The position numbers and the translations under genes were made by a program. A stretch of DNA of 64,000 nucleotides, from NCBI GenBank assembly GCA_963854835.1, contig OY978528.1:34145335-34209334 (forward strand), written 5' to 3'. The notes under the pieces are model-generated. The model searched no databases and was not told the DNA's origin. It saw only the letters and a list, made by a program, of their open reading frames with translations. The stretch is from Megamerina dolium (Eukaryota > Arthropoda > Insecta > Diptera > Megamerinidae). This document shows, in pieces, positions 1 through 12,074 of this stretch; within the stretch, counting starts at the first letter, position 1; the number at the start of each line of letters is the position of its first letter.

Positions 1-177
1 GGCTATTTTTTGTGGGCCTATGTTAAGGCTCATGTCTGTAGCGACAAGCCCGCAACTCCAGTGCGTTATTGAAGAATTTATTAGTGAGATACCGGTCGAT
101 ATGTTGGAGAGAGTATACCAAAATCGGACCCGCAGTCAACATTTATATGAAATCATCTTTAAACATTGAATTATATA
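1..177 (+). pseudogene. C-terminal remnant of a Tc1/mariner-type transposase
   Basis: The first 57 bases read GYFLWAYVKAHVCSDKPAT, the tail block that follows the last catalytic aspartate in IS630-Tc1-mariner transposases. The same block occurs in the DD41D element at 50438-51707 (FLWGY.KDRVYADKP, after its frameshift). Beyond residue 19 the frame is broken; a second frame then gives EIPVDMLERVYQNRTRSQ and ends near 175. This is the 3' end of a dead copy; the rest lies outside the window. The subfamily is not certain, but it resembles the DD41D/DD37D group more than classical mariner. Confidence 0.6.
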
Positions 178-289
178 GACCGTTCTATCGACTCAAATAA
201 AGATTTCATATATTTCTCCAAATTTTATGTGTTTTTTTTTAAACAAATCCGAAGGCTGTTAAAAATTCACCCTGTATATTCATATATTA

Positions 290-2190
290 ATTCATTTGTT
301 ATGAGTAGAGAAATTACACTTAAAATTTTAACTATTTAAATGCTACATATACTAATATTTTTTCATTAAATACATATTATTATACTTTAATAAAAAGAAA
401 ACAAAAAATATATTAAAAAAAAAACGAGTAATAAAATGCTACAATCATCGACAATGACCCAAATTTTGCACCTAAACATAAACAAACAATAGTATTATAC
501 TTATGTATAACTTGGCCAACATAATGCAGTAATAAAAGTGTTGTTATGTGATATGCATTATTTCTGCAGCCTACATTTATGCAAATAGAGTAGCAAAAAG
601 AGTAGCCACAATAACAACAACAATTACGATGAACATTTGGTTAAGCATTTTTATAATATTGTTTTTTTTTTTAAATTTATTATATTTTTGAAAAATTCGG
701 TCATCAAGTAATATGATACACTACATATAATAACAACAAAGACGCTATATATCGTACAATGAATTATAATAAAATGTAATACTTGTAAAACAGGTACATG
801 TGCAGAGGTACATAAATTCAAATTATGAACAGTAAAAATGAAACCAAACATTTGTATGTGAATAATTTAAAGTAAAATCGACACTTTTATTTATAGAAAA
901 ATGATTTACAAGCATATAAACACGCTCGATTTTCAGTATGTTCATAGAAAAAGTGTAATGAAAACGCATTAAAAGACCGCATGTGATTTCCTGTCGTCAT
1001 CATCATCATCATCATCATCATCAACATCACAGCATTGCAATACATATGTGTATATACATTGTGTATACACAACAAACTCTTGCCTATGAAAATAACAATA
1101 CATATAGTACATTATTATTTTATTCGTATTTAACTCATTCAAATATCCTATATACTATTTGTTACGCAGCCGTCATCGTCAGTAGCTCCAATAATAATAA
1201 TCGCATTGTAGTTAGTTTCTCAATTGCATACTCATGCATTTATTTACATTTATTAGTGATAGAGTAGTAAATTTTAGTAGAAATAAATGCACTTACATAT
1301 CGACACAGAGTAAATAAAAATTTAAAGAAAAGAACATTGTGAAATTTTTTCTCACTATAATTTATACCTTTACAAGTACCAATATGAAAAGGTATACCTG
1401 TACTAGGTGTTACAATAAGTTTCTGCAAAGTAAATGAAAAAAAAAGTTTCTTTACGTTTCTTATTCAGCATGTATGATACAATATAATTCGCATGTGATG
1501 CCTGAGTTCTTGTGAAGGCCTCAAAACAGACGTTAACCTGAAGAGGATACAAAAATAATTCTTGAGCTAAGTAAGCAAGTGAGAAATAAACCTCTGCGAA
1601 CATCCAATCATGCCTGGCTTTACAAAGCAGTTTGGACACTTTCAACCTCTGATAAAAGAACAATTTCTTTCAAGTCCTCAGGATCTGTTTTCCTTGGCAG
1701 CGCGAATTAAATAAGTACAACCACAAACTGTATGGCTAGGTTGGCAACTAACAAATTACCGAATTAATTGCCGATGTTTTCATTCAAAAATTAACCTCAA
1801 ACTACCATCTTCAAACAAAAATATGTGCAATTTGCTTCTTAAGCAAGGGAAATATGACAGGTAACCAATGTCAGAAAGAAAAAAATTATAACATTGACAA
1901 AATATATAAAAAAATGTGTTTAGTCAGAAACATACATATGTGAAATAGCCACTTTCTTAGTAGTGGCGACATCTGTGTCAAATTGAATGTTAATATTGTA
2001 TTTGGTTGAATGGTTACGAATGTTTTTGTAAAACCAAAGCAATTTCTACGATTTTTAAATATTACAACAAACTTAAATCGAGCAAAAGATTTATATTAAG
2101 TTTCGGTGAAGAGTGGTGTTGAATGTTTCAAAAAGCCACATAACGTGTTGAGAACGAACTTCATGCTAAGCGTTTAAAAAGATTCTAGCC
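290..2190. other. AT-rich intergenic stretch, no gene seen
   Basis: No open frame here has coding character. The small frames on both strands come from AT-rich sequence and from a CAT/ATG microsatellite at 998-1023. No repeat family was recognised. Confidence 0.6.
998..1023. repeat. (CAT)n microsatellite
   Basis: Eight uninterrupted CAT triplets. It produces His-rich and Met-rich spurious frames on the two strands. Confidence 0.95.
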
Positions 2191-2194
2191 ATAG

Positions 2195-2386
2195 AGTTCC
2201 ACAACCACCACTAAATTCATCGGATTTAGTACCGTACTGCTTCGGTGATACCATGTCGAATCCACTGAAGAGATTCAATGTCAATAGCTATGTTGGAAAA
2301 TGCTATTCGGACGGCTTCGCAAATTAGAAAATTCGAGGACATAAGGGCATTACTTTGAAGGCAAAGAATTATATTTAGCAGAATAA
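2195..2386 (+). pseudogene. mariner-like transposase C-terminal remnant
   Basis: The + strand reads VPQPPLNSSDLVPYC, the segment around the third catalytic aspartate in mariner transposases, and about 110 bp later GHYFEGKELYLAE followed by TAA at 2384-2386, the usual mariner C-terminus. The segment between is frameshifted. No terminal repeats were found. Confidence 0.5.
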
Positions 2387-2494
2387 ATCAATAGCTTGTA
2401 TTTTATTTCAAGTTTGCGGAAATTTTTCGTTATTCTAGTATATATGGAAATTTTGTTCAATTGGTGTGTCTAAATGCTATTGTTAAATAAAGTA

Positions 2495-2716
2495 CAGTAT
2501 TGTGCAAAACTTAAGCAACTGGCATAGTGCTCTCATTGATTTCAAATTTACTAAAAAATAAAAGCGCTTAGATTGAATGTTTTAATATTTATTTGTTCCT
2601 TCATTAAATACATAAAAAACAACAACCATAAAAAGTTCGGTATTCTTACGAAATTAACTGTAAACAACAAAAAACAAATTATACTCATATTTCATCTGTG
2701 CAAAACTTAAGCAACT
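2495..2716 (+). repeat. left IR/DR arm of the Tc1-like element
   Basis: The outer core copy lies at 2501-2520 and the inner copy at 2697-2716. The arm is inverted relative to 3931-4151. Confidence 0.9.
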
Positions 2717-2717
2717 T

Positions 2718-3781
2718 TTAATATTTTGTGTAGTATCCCTTATTTTTAATTACTGCAGCACACCTTTTGGGCATAGAAGCTACTAATTTCGTTAAATATG
2801 ATTTATTTATATTTTCCCATTCAGTTTTGAGGCCTAAAAATAGTTCGTCTTTATTTTTAAAGCGCTTTGAGCCCAAGCCTCGTTTTAAAATTGAAAACAA
2901 ATTTTCAATAGGATTCAAGTCGGGCGATTGTGCCGGCTAATCAAGCACTTGAATCTTATTTGACTGTAGCCAATCCTTCACAAACTTCGATGTGTGTTTC
3001 GGATCATTGTCGTGCTGAAACACCCATCGAAGTGGCATATTCCATTCCGCAAAAGGCAACATTGCAGTTTCTAAGATGTCCTTATACATAAATCTGTCCA
3101 TTTTGTGGTCAATCCTATGCAACGGACCAAGTCCACTCCCCGAAAAACACGCCCACACCATGACGTTCCCTCCTCCATGCTTTACAGTCTTTTTACAGTA
3201 TCGCGGATTGAGGCCTTCACCTTTCACATGTCGAACTCTTATTATTCCGTCTGAATTAAATAAATTTATTTTAACTTCATCACTGAACAGTACGCCAAAC
3301 CACTTTTTTATGGACCAGCCCACGTACTTCTTAGCAAATTCAAGTCTGGAAAAAAAATATATGTTGTTGTTTTTGTTTTGAAGGCATTAAACCAAACATA
3401 CCTTTTTTTTACATGTTTTGGTGTAAGCATTGGTTTCTTTACCGCTTTGTAGCTTTTTAAACCAACTTTAATCAAATGCCTTCTTACTGTGCTTGAATCG
3501 ACATTTAAATTAAGAGTATTTACTATATCTTTTGAAGACATGAACGGATTTTTTTTAATCAATTTTTTAATTTGAATAGCTTCCCTATAAGAAATTTTTT
3601 GGGGTCTTCCTCCTGAATTTCGATCTGTAACGCTACCAGTTTTTTCAAATAATCGTATCCATCTTGATATCATAGATTTGTTGATATTTAATGATTTTGC
3701 AATGTCATTCTGTGGTTTTCCTTCCTTAAATAACGATATAACCTTCATCTTAAATTGATGACTATAACGGACACGTTGCAT
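2718..3781 (-). pseudogene. Tc1-like DD34E transposase, one intron, one nonsense codon
   Basis: This transposase would cut and rejoin the ends of the surrounding element in the nucleus. Translation starts at the ATG at 3781-3779 (MQRVRYSHQFKMKVISLF). Exon 1 (3402-3781) encodes the paired-like helix-turn-helix DNA-binding region. An intron of 56 bp (3346-3401) has GTATGT at its donor and a T-rich tract plus CAG at its acceptor, and removing it keeps the frame. Exon 2 (2718-3345) has the catalytic D in FSDEVKINLF, the second D in FQHDNDPKHT and the E in SPDLNPIENLF, the DD34E signature. The spliced length is 335 codons, normal for the family. One TAG interrupts the frame between the second D and the E (in VLD*PAQSPD, near 2936). 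No other break is visible. Minos also has a short transposase intron, but the terminal sequences here do not resemble Minos. Confidence 0.9.
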
Positions 3782-3930
3782 TTTGGATTTCAATATGTTT
3801 GAAAGAACTGTGCGCTAAGAAATACTTTTTTGTACTGAGTTAGATCAATGTTAATGCACAAAGCAGAAAAAACTCCGAAAAAGATCCGTTATTTTCTGAA
3901 CAAAGAAATATCGAACACCTTTGCACTACG

Positions 3931-4151
3931 AGTTGCTTAAGTTTTGCACAGATGAAATATGAGTATAATTTGTTTTTTGTTGTTTACAGTTAATTTCGTA
4001 AGAATACCGAACTTTTGTTGTTGTTGTTTTTTATGTATTTAATGAAGGAACATTTAAATATTAAAACATTCAATCTAAGCGCTTTTATTTTTTAGTAAAT
4101 TTGAAATCAATGAGAGCACTATGCCAGTTGCTTAAGTTTTGCACAATACTG
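3931..4151 (-). repeat. right IR/DR arm of the Tc1-like element
   Basis: The inner core copy lies at 3931-3950 and the outer copy near 4126-4145. It is the reverse complement of the left arm with few differences. Confidence 0.9.
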
Positions 4152-4153
4152 TA

Positions 4154-6940
4154 TAATATAATCACTATACTATATACACAAATATATGTATATATACTGA
4201 AAGTTCCAAACAGTCTGTAGGTAACATAATTATTTTTCAATCGATGGTATTTTTTTTTGTTATTACGCTTCATTAATAATTTTGTGCAGTCCTTTTCATT
4301 ATTATAATATGATACAAGTATGTATGTGTGTAGTAAAATATATTGCAGGCAATATAATTATACTATATATCCGTAGTAGCATATATCAAATTACATATTG
4401 AGATACTAAAGCAAATCTGATACACTACAACGTGATGCAAATGGGCCTGTAATAAAATTCAACACTTCATTGCATTTGTCTGTCTATAGTTCAAAAGCAA
4501 AAATAACAATTTTATATAAATACCAAAATCAATTTGACTATCCAATTTGTTTGAACTTTTCTATCAATGAAAAAAAAAATTAATTAAATACATGTATGAT
4601 TTTGTAAAAGCTTTTATACATTTTAGTTGTATATTATAGTCATAGTTATACATATATTCATATACACAATACAATAGTATTTTTTGTTGAAAGTTAATTT
4701 CTTAACCACTGTAAACGGCTGTTGATGCAGCTAATGTCTTAAGATCGCCTGGTGAAGACTGTTGTGGTTATTGTTGTAAGTTGCAGATTGCTTACTGTTA
4801 GTTGCAGCATTTTTGTTGTATACATAATACTGACTTTGAGTATTTGCGTATTTTTTTCTGCAAGTTTATTGAACTTGTGCATAGGTATCATCACTATAAC
4901 ACCAAGAGTGCAACAAACAAAAAGTTTGTGGCAATTTTATGATGGTTTATTGATGTCGAAAAAGCAATACAAAAAAAAAATATGTGTAATTATTACATTA
5001 TCACTTTTTAACTTTCACATTTTTCTTATCATACGCGGACAAATATTGTTTATCTATAGTAAGCAAAGTGTTAAGCGCGCATTAAGTACGTAACATACAT
5101 GATTTAAAGGTGAAATGTGCAATAAATTTATGTACAAAAGTCATGAGTTCATATGGCAACCGGATGATTAGAGTTATTAAGATTTATTCCATTAAAATAC
5201 ACAATTTTTTTTTGGCTTTATAAATATTGAATTTTGCAAAGCGACTCAATACTTAGTACCTATAATTGTGGATGGATAGAGTTTGCACATTACATATATC
5301 CAGCATATTGCTACAACTTTTGTACACACATGATGTCATCTTGTTCATGATAAATGTGTACATCTGCAGTAAATTTGTTTAAATCGATCATCATAGTGCG
5401 CAAACTATGTGTACTATTTCTACTCTTCATGCTTTAAAGTCAATATCAAAACTAAGTGAAGAGCTATAGTTAGTTATTCAATTCAACTTTCACACTTTGG
5501 AAAACATTTTGTTACAAGATGATTACAAATGCAATTAGCGTATAACTACTACACTATCTAGATACATAAGTACCTACAATATTGTACATGTAATGGAAGA
5601 AAACAAATAGAAATTTTCAATCAAACAATAACATAAATAAATAAATATTAGCAAATGAAGTGAAAATTGACAAATTGTAAAATACCATAGTACTTGTATA
5701 TTTGTAGTTAATACATAAAACTTGTTTTATATACCACCCCTTCACATATATCAAATTACTTGTAAATTGCAAATTGAAAAAGTATATATGCACAATCAGA
5801 GGAGTATTCGATAGTTGTTGCGCAGGCGATTACAACATGTGGTGCTTGCAATATTATAAATTCATTCATTATGGCCAATTCACAGTTGGCAACTATTATG
5901 TAGTAGTATTTGCAGTATACGAGTATATCGTATAAGTGAAATAATTTGGCTATCTGCAAATGTGCATGTGGTCATGCAACTATAAATGGCTCTGCATTGT
6001 GTTCAATACATATAATTTTTGGATAAAAAGAAAAAGTAAGAATACTCGTGTATGTTTCATGAAAGTGAAAAATTTTAAATTGTTATGCATTCAATATTGT
6101 AAAAAATGAGCATTTCTCAGAAAAGTTCGATAGCTTTAGTGTCCGGAATGTCACGTTCGCTTCTGTTCTTTATGTTGTAAAAACAAATAAAAGAAAAAAC
6201 TAAAGCTGAACGACGCATTTGTCGAGTACATTATGACATCATATGGTTTTAACTTAATTCGGACATTTGTAAAATTACCCAGTATTTGGAAATTCTAAAG
6301 TATTCGCACATTATTGCATCCGTATCACTTTATAATGGCTAATATCTTGCAATCAGGCACATAATCACACCCGTTCGTTTGCTTCTGCTTTTCTTCATAT
6401 ATTTATACTTTTTTTCTCAACTTACGAATATTGCGTTCGTAATCCAGGAAAAGCCTATATGAATGTAATTATATTTCTGTTGAAACATTTTACTTTCACT
6501 TTCCATTCTGTATTAAAAAACAAAACCGACGATTTTAATCGTATTGTATATTTATTATGATTGCGCATGCGCCACATGCAGCGCATCATCCACTAACATA
6601 TTGGAACATTGCTGTTATTGTAGTTGCTGTGGATGATGAAGATGTTATTTAATTAAAATCAGACAATTTTATGCAATAACAATCTATGTTACAAGCATCT
6701 GTTTTTATATTTTACAATAATTTGCATTTCCGATTAATGTGATTGATTACTTGATAGATTGTTTACCAGATTTAATTTAATTTTCGAGTTTTACATCATA
6801 CCATATGCAGAGGTGCGTGAGGTAGACACTTAGATTCATATGTTAACCGACTTGTTAAGGTACGCTTTTTCTCTATTAATTAAAATGAGCTGTGCCTGAG
6901 GCCTTCTGTAAGGAAGGAAATCGTTCTTCTTAAAACTTGA
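4154..6940. other. AT-rich intergenic stretch, no gene seen
   Basis: No frame shows coding bias or homology. The 113-codon frame at 4752-5093 is a hydrophobic low-complexity read of AT-rich DNA. No repeat family was recognised. Confidence 0.55.
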
Positions 6941-6942
6941 TT

Positions 6943-7092
6943 AAAAACAAATACGTGCCATTTTTAGTTCCTGAAGAGCCCTTTGGTCAAACAAAACAAT
7001 TTTTTTCATATTAAAGCTGTGTTTCTGCCGTGGATTGAACCCATGATCTACAGCTCAGAAGGCCAATGCACTAACTTGATTTCTCGGTGCTA
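6943..7092 (-). mobile_element. tRNA-derived SINE, internally deleted copy
   Basis: Read on the - strand, this starts with a tRNA-like head (TTAGTGCATTGG, then the B-box-like GGGTTCAATCC) and ends with the family's 3' segment (AGGGCTCTTCAGGAAC, then GGCACGTATTTG). The roughly 200-bp body between head and tail that other copies carry is missing. The head would have supplied an internal RNA polymerase III promoter. Confidence 0.7.
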
Positions 7093-7199
7093 TTTTAGAT
7101 TAATACTTTTCTACTGTGTCACAGTTGGTTGGACATCGTTCGACTATAAAACTCACAGATGCTTTCTGCATAAAGTCCAGCGAGCAGACTAGACTCATT

Positions 7200-8281
7200 A
7201 TTTGCCAAAACAGCGCCATGGTTTGAAGTCCTTCCAAACCACTATTTACGTTAATGCATTTGCATTCCGTGGATCTATATAGTGAAAAGACTTCAGGTCA
7301 CTTTTGCATTTTAATTTTGCTTTATTATTTTTATTGTAATGTTACAAAATTGATTGTTACATTGGGTACAATTTCAATACGAAACTTTCAATACATATTA
7401 AACAGAAAGTTTATCCGTTTTTTTCGTTATTGAATTGATGATATGCTATAATGACTGCTCACACATGTGTAGGCATGCACACAAATTTTTAATTACTTTA
7501 TTAGAAATTTCTTTGAAATGTTTGTAGTCTTTTTTTAGATTTTTTAAAGAAAAACCCACATATATTTATACCTGTAGATACTCATACAATTGACCCATTT
7601 TAGAATAGAATGAAAATAATAATAATAATAATAATAATAATATGTTATTATATGTTGTACATGTAAAGTCAATATGTCATTATAACTCTGGTTTCTATTA
7701 CTTATTTATGTATATATACAATAATTACTCAACAATAGAAGTAAACTTAACACAATCTGATTCGTATGTGTATATACACATGCAGATTGTTGCGACAAAA
7801 CACACAGGTGTTGAATACAACAACGTAAGAGTTACAATTGAAAATGACTATTAAGAACGACATCAAGAAATCTGTTTCACAGAATTATACACATATTATA
7901 GATGTATCTACCTAAATACAGATGAATGAGTATATAACAAAACGGAATAACACTTCAATAAGAAGTGCGTTTGTGTGAGCACGTCAGAATTGCTAACATC
8001 ACCGCCAACATTATTTGCAAATTGTCAATCAATCGTTATAAGATAATAGACTTAAAATAAAAAAAAAATTTTAACTTTTTTGAATTGAATTTATCTGCCT
8101 AATATAAAGTTACAGAGATGTGGAAACAAATTTGTTCGTTTTCTATGATATTGTTCAAAACTTTCTCTTGCAAAACTAATGGAATACAATATTCGATATT
8201 CTTTGGAAGATTTGAAATATGCTAATACCTTATGCGGTAAATGTATATGATTTGATTGATTAAGAGTTTACATTCAATCTA
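7200..8281. other. AT-rich intergenic stretch with (AAT)n at 7615-7642
   Basis: A nine-unit AAT microsatellite is present. Nothing else could be assigned. Confidence 0.55.
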
Positions 8282-8290
8282 AAGCATTAC

Positions 8291-9398
8291 TTACTTACTT
8301 ACTTACTTATGTGGCCATAACAACCGAATATCGATTTAGGCCGAAAATAACATGCTTCGCCAGCCATCTCTGTTCTTCGCTAGCTGGCGCCAGTTAGAAA
8401 TTCCAAGCGCCGTCAGGTTCTCCAGTACTTGGTCTTTCCACCGAAGGTTTGGTCTTCCTCTTCTGCGCCGTCCTCCAGCAGGTTCCGAATATAACACCTT
8501 CTTAGCTGGAGCGTGTTCTTCCATTCGCTCGACATGACCTAGCCAGCGCAGCCGCTGGATTTTGATGCGCTTTACTATGTCAATATCGGCATATAGCTCG
8601 TACAGCTCATGGTTGTACCTTATTCGGTACTCGCCACCAACGCAAATAGGTCCAAAGATCTTGCGTAGGACTTTTCTCTCGAAAACTCCAAGCATTCGCT
8701 CATCCGAGATGGAAATTGTCCAGGCTTCAGCGCCATATGTTAGGAAAGGCATAATGAGAGACTTGTAGAGTGTAGCTTTCGTTCTTCGAGAGAGGGCTCG
8801 ACTTTTCAATTGCTTACTCAGCCCAAAGTAACACCTGTTAGCAAGAGTTATCCTACGCATGATCTCCAAGCTGACGTCATTACTGCTGTTAATGCTGGTT
8901 CCAAGATAGACAAAGCCCCTTACTACTTCAAAAGCGTAGTTGTCAACAGTGACGTGCTGTCCAAGACGCCGAGACTCTTTGTTTGTTGACACTAGATACT
9001 TCGTCTTGCCCTCGTTCACCGTGAGACCCATCCGACGCGACTCTCTTTCCAACTCTGAGAATGCTGCACTGACTGCTCGCGTGTTCATGCCGATTATGTC
9101 AATATCGTCGGCATACACTAACAGCATGACACTTTTGTTGAAGATAGTGCCATTATGTCGTAGATCAGCAGCTCGTATTATTTTCTCCATAATAAGATTA
9201 AAGAAGTCGGACGATAACGAATCACCTTGTCTGAAACCCCGTTCGGTATTAAACGATGCGGAGAGGTCCTTCCCAATTTTCACTGCACAACGGGAGTTAT
9301 GCAGTGTCATTCTACAAAGTCGAATGAGCTTTGCAGGAATACCGAACTCAGACATTGTTGCGTAAAGGTAATCCCTTACCGGACTGTCGAAAGCGGCT
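8291..9398 (-). mobile_element. 5'-truncated LINE with reverse transcriptase (copy 1)
   Basis: This - strand insertion is flanked by the 9-bp direct repeat AAGCATTAC (8282-8290 and 9399-9407), read as a target-site duplication. The 3' end is a (GTAA)n tail (8291-8310 on the + strand as TTAC repeats). The 5' end is cut inside the reverse transcriptase, as happens when target-primed reverse transcription stops early. Related copies lie at 12075-12875 and 48650-50215. The endonuclease fragment in the latter is of APE type. A simple-repeat tail and the absence of an RNase H region suggest an RTE-like clade, but the clade is not settled. Confidence 0.88.
8336..9397 (-). pseudogene. partial LINE reverse transcriptase, open frame
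   Basis: The frame stays open across the whole retained part, from AFDSPVRDYLYATMSEFGIP at the truncated edge to LFSA before the stop at 8336. It holds the RT palm: GFRQGDSLSSDFFN (motif B region) and the catalytic LVYADDIDIIG (motif C). After these come the thumb, and the C-terminal tail RRLRWLGHVERMEEH-like block with GGRRRRGRPNLRWKDQV, common in this LINE group. The N-terminal endonuclease and RT fingers are missing, so this copy cannot act alone. Having no stops over about 350 codons suggests a fairly recent insertion. The methionine 339 codons from the end is internal, not a real start. Confidence 0.85.
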
Positions 9399-9407
9399 AA
9401 GCATTAC

Positions 9408-11175
9408 AAGGTACTAAAATCGATTTAAAATAAAATTTAAACAAAAAATTGTCCAATATTACAAAAATTATAACAAATATTTATAATAAATAAATAATTT
9501 ATATAGTTCATCTTTAACTTAGCTAACCCTAAAAGTCTCCAGAACTAACGCAGGAGTTAGCATTATCGCTTCTTTAAAATTGTATTGCAAACATCATTGA
9601 TTAAAGAAAAAAAAAACAATTTTTTGAAAAAAATGAAATATCTTGGTAACATTTTCGTGGGATTATTTTTTTAATGTGGCTTAATTCTTTTCTGCTTTTT
9701 GTAATGAATCACCATCCATGGTAGATGGTTCGGTGGCAGAATTTTAGCATACATTTTTTAGTCTTTTTGACGTATTCCGTGAAGGACGTTCTCAATACTG
9801 CTGTTCTGCTGTACCGAGAAGACATTCCGCGAGATACAGGCATGTTTGGGCATTTATCTTCGGATGTATGCTTTTATATTGATCGATTTACCTTCCTCTT
9901 TAATTTATTATTTGGCTATACATATTGGACCCTTTAAAGGCTCGTTTTCATCAGTCTACTAATGCTTCCCCCTTCAAGTCTATTATGATTGTTGTACACT
10001 CGATTACATTCTTACATACACAAAATATGAACAATATACAATATTATATCTAACTGCTAAAAATAAAAGAAATACATCATTACATACTTAAGCACGCAAT
10101 TAGGTGAAGACGTGTCTTTATTTACCTTACATTGAATACGTATGTTTACTAGAATTACATACACACGTGTTCAAGGTATTTATGCAATTGGATATATAAC
10201 TAATCAAGCCTAAATATAGAAAGTTAATAAGTTTACACCTATATGAAATGCTGGTATGTATGCATGTATCGTATAGTATGTCTGCTGAATTATTTAGTTG
10301 ATTAAATTAATTATTTTTATCATTTGATTTTGGTGAAATCATTTGTAATTTTTTTGTACATAGCATTATGTTACCTTAACTTTTTTCATATTAATTGTAT
10401 ATTCTAATTTTGTATAACAAATTATAATTCGTTACATATGCGACTGTATGCATTGTGCATATCACGTGGGCAATGGAAATATCAGCGATGAAATTGTTAA
10501 TAAAATTGTCATTCAATAATCACTCTGTCGCTGCAATCACCAACACAAACCAGTTTCTACTGCTATCGTTGTCGATGGTTTTTGTCTCTTTTATTTGCGC
10601 TATACAATATAGCTTCAAAGTTAAACTGCATAGTTGGAGTATATATGCCATAACGTACAATACATAATAAGTTTCCGAGCAATAGGGAAATTCATTAATT
10701 TCGGTGTCGGCTTATATTGTTCCACTTGTATTTACACCCATCTCTATGCGCATTCATTCTACTGCACTTGTATTTACACGCATAAGTAAACTTGAAGCAC
10801 GCCAAGTGGAACAATTGATTGCTCTCTATTGGTCCAAAGTCCATACATGTCTTATGAGGAAGAGTAATTGTTTTGATCTCCTTTTTGGATTAATACCGGA
10901 TTATTCCTTTTAATCTCGGTTTGAAATACAGGCAAGTATTAGGGAGTACTCGGGTACTCGAGTACGAATACTGAGTACTTTAGCAGCATTACTAAGTTTC
11001 AAATATTTTAATACTGCTATAAGAATCTCAGTACTTATCTGAATGCAGGTAGACGCTTCTCTCCATCTACTTCGTCTCCATCTACAGTATTTACCGGTTG
11101 TAATTTTTTCTACCACGTTATTATCGTTATTAATATCATTATCATCATTAGCTGGTAACTTGTTGACAACCACAA

Positions 11176-11209
<34 letters not shown>

Positions 11210-12074
11210 CTACATACATAAATACAACACAAATACAATTTTTTCATTTGATATTACAGTACTCTTGCACCATGGCAATTGTAAATTTCTTACCTTATTT
11301 GTTGCTGCACTTGACTACTTGTCTACCATCGCCGTTATGGCTGTTGTTGTTGATTACTGCACTTGTTGTTATGCTACACGTAAACAGCTAATGGCATGCC
11401 GCAAAAACAGTTTGTAAGAATTAAAAATGAATTCTTCATTATTACCTATTCCTTTTACATATACCTTAGCGCATGGTTACTGAAAGTTTGAATTTATTTT
11501 ATGCTATTCCCTTTGAACTTGACTTTAAGCATGGAATTAATGTATTGTGTGGTAGTAACGGTTTTTAATATTGCTGGTAATAAGTTATGATGAATTGTGG
11601 TTATACTGCAGAAGCAACTAGAATCAACAGCACTACTGCAATATGCAACTGTGTAATACTTGCTTGTTATTGCACTAATATAAGCAAGCTTACGGTAATT
11701 TTGTATGATGAGCTGTACGAAATATGAATATTGATATTTTTCATTTCCTATTTATCTATAGATCAATTATTAGATCACTTTTCTTCTTCTTTAAACATTC
11801 GGTAGTTGTGATCTCTCATCCATGTTGAAGCAGATTGCTATATCTCACGTCCTCCCTATCCCAAAAACGGTTCACAAAACGTAAACCTTCTTCGCTCAAA
11901 TAGGTCAAGCCTCAGCTCGACAAATTCAGCAAGAAATTTGTCGTTTGTTTTGTTTTTTGCAAACGATTTGAAATAGCTCTGAATAAAGTTGTTAAATCGA
12001 CCAATTAGTGATACTAATCATCACTTGCAAACTTCAGCTAGTGAAAATTGGACGATGGATAGAATAACTTTTTA
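9408..12074. other. intergenic stretch, no gene seen
   Basis: It contains a (GAT)n microsatellite at 11176-11208, a 13-bp perfect inverted repeat (ATTGTTCCACTTG at 10716-10728 and its complement at 10803-10815), and a GTAC-rich palindromic cluster at 10945-10979. The 60-87 codon frames do not look coding. Confidence 0.5.
11176..11208. repeat. (GAT)n microsatellite
   Basis: Eleven GAT triplets. Confidence 0.95.

Larger units (their letters stand above)
2495..4151 (-). mobile_element. Tc1-like DNA transposon with IR/DR arms
   Basis: The element is about 1657 bp and flanked by TA dinucleotides at 2493-2494 and 4152-4153. Its ends are inverted repeats of about 220 bp (2495-2716 and 3931-4151). 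Each arm carries the 20-bp core TGTGCAAAACTTAAGCAACT twice, once at the outer tip and once at the inner edge. This is the IR/DR layout known from Tc1-family elements such as Minos, Paris and Sleeping Beauty, where the repeats are transposase binding sites. The two arms look almost identical by eye, so the copy is probably young. It encodes one transposase on the - strand. Confidence 0.92.

Noticed and set aside
983..1267. 94-codon frame with a His run
   Set aside because: Created by the CAT microsatellite; no homology and no coding bias.
4752..5093. 113-codon hydrophobic frame
   Set aside because: AT-rich low complexity; no splice or homology support.
9725..9937. 70-codon frame with mixed composition
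   Set aside because: No recognisable domain and no neighbouring exons in frame.
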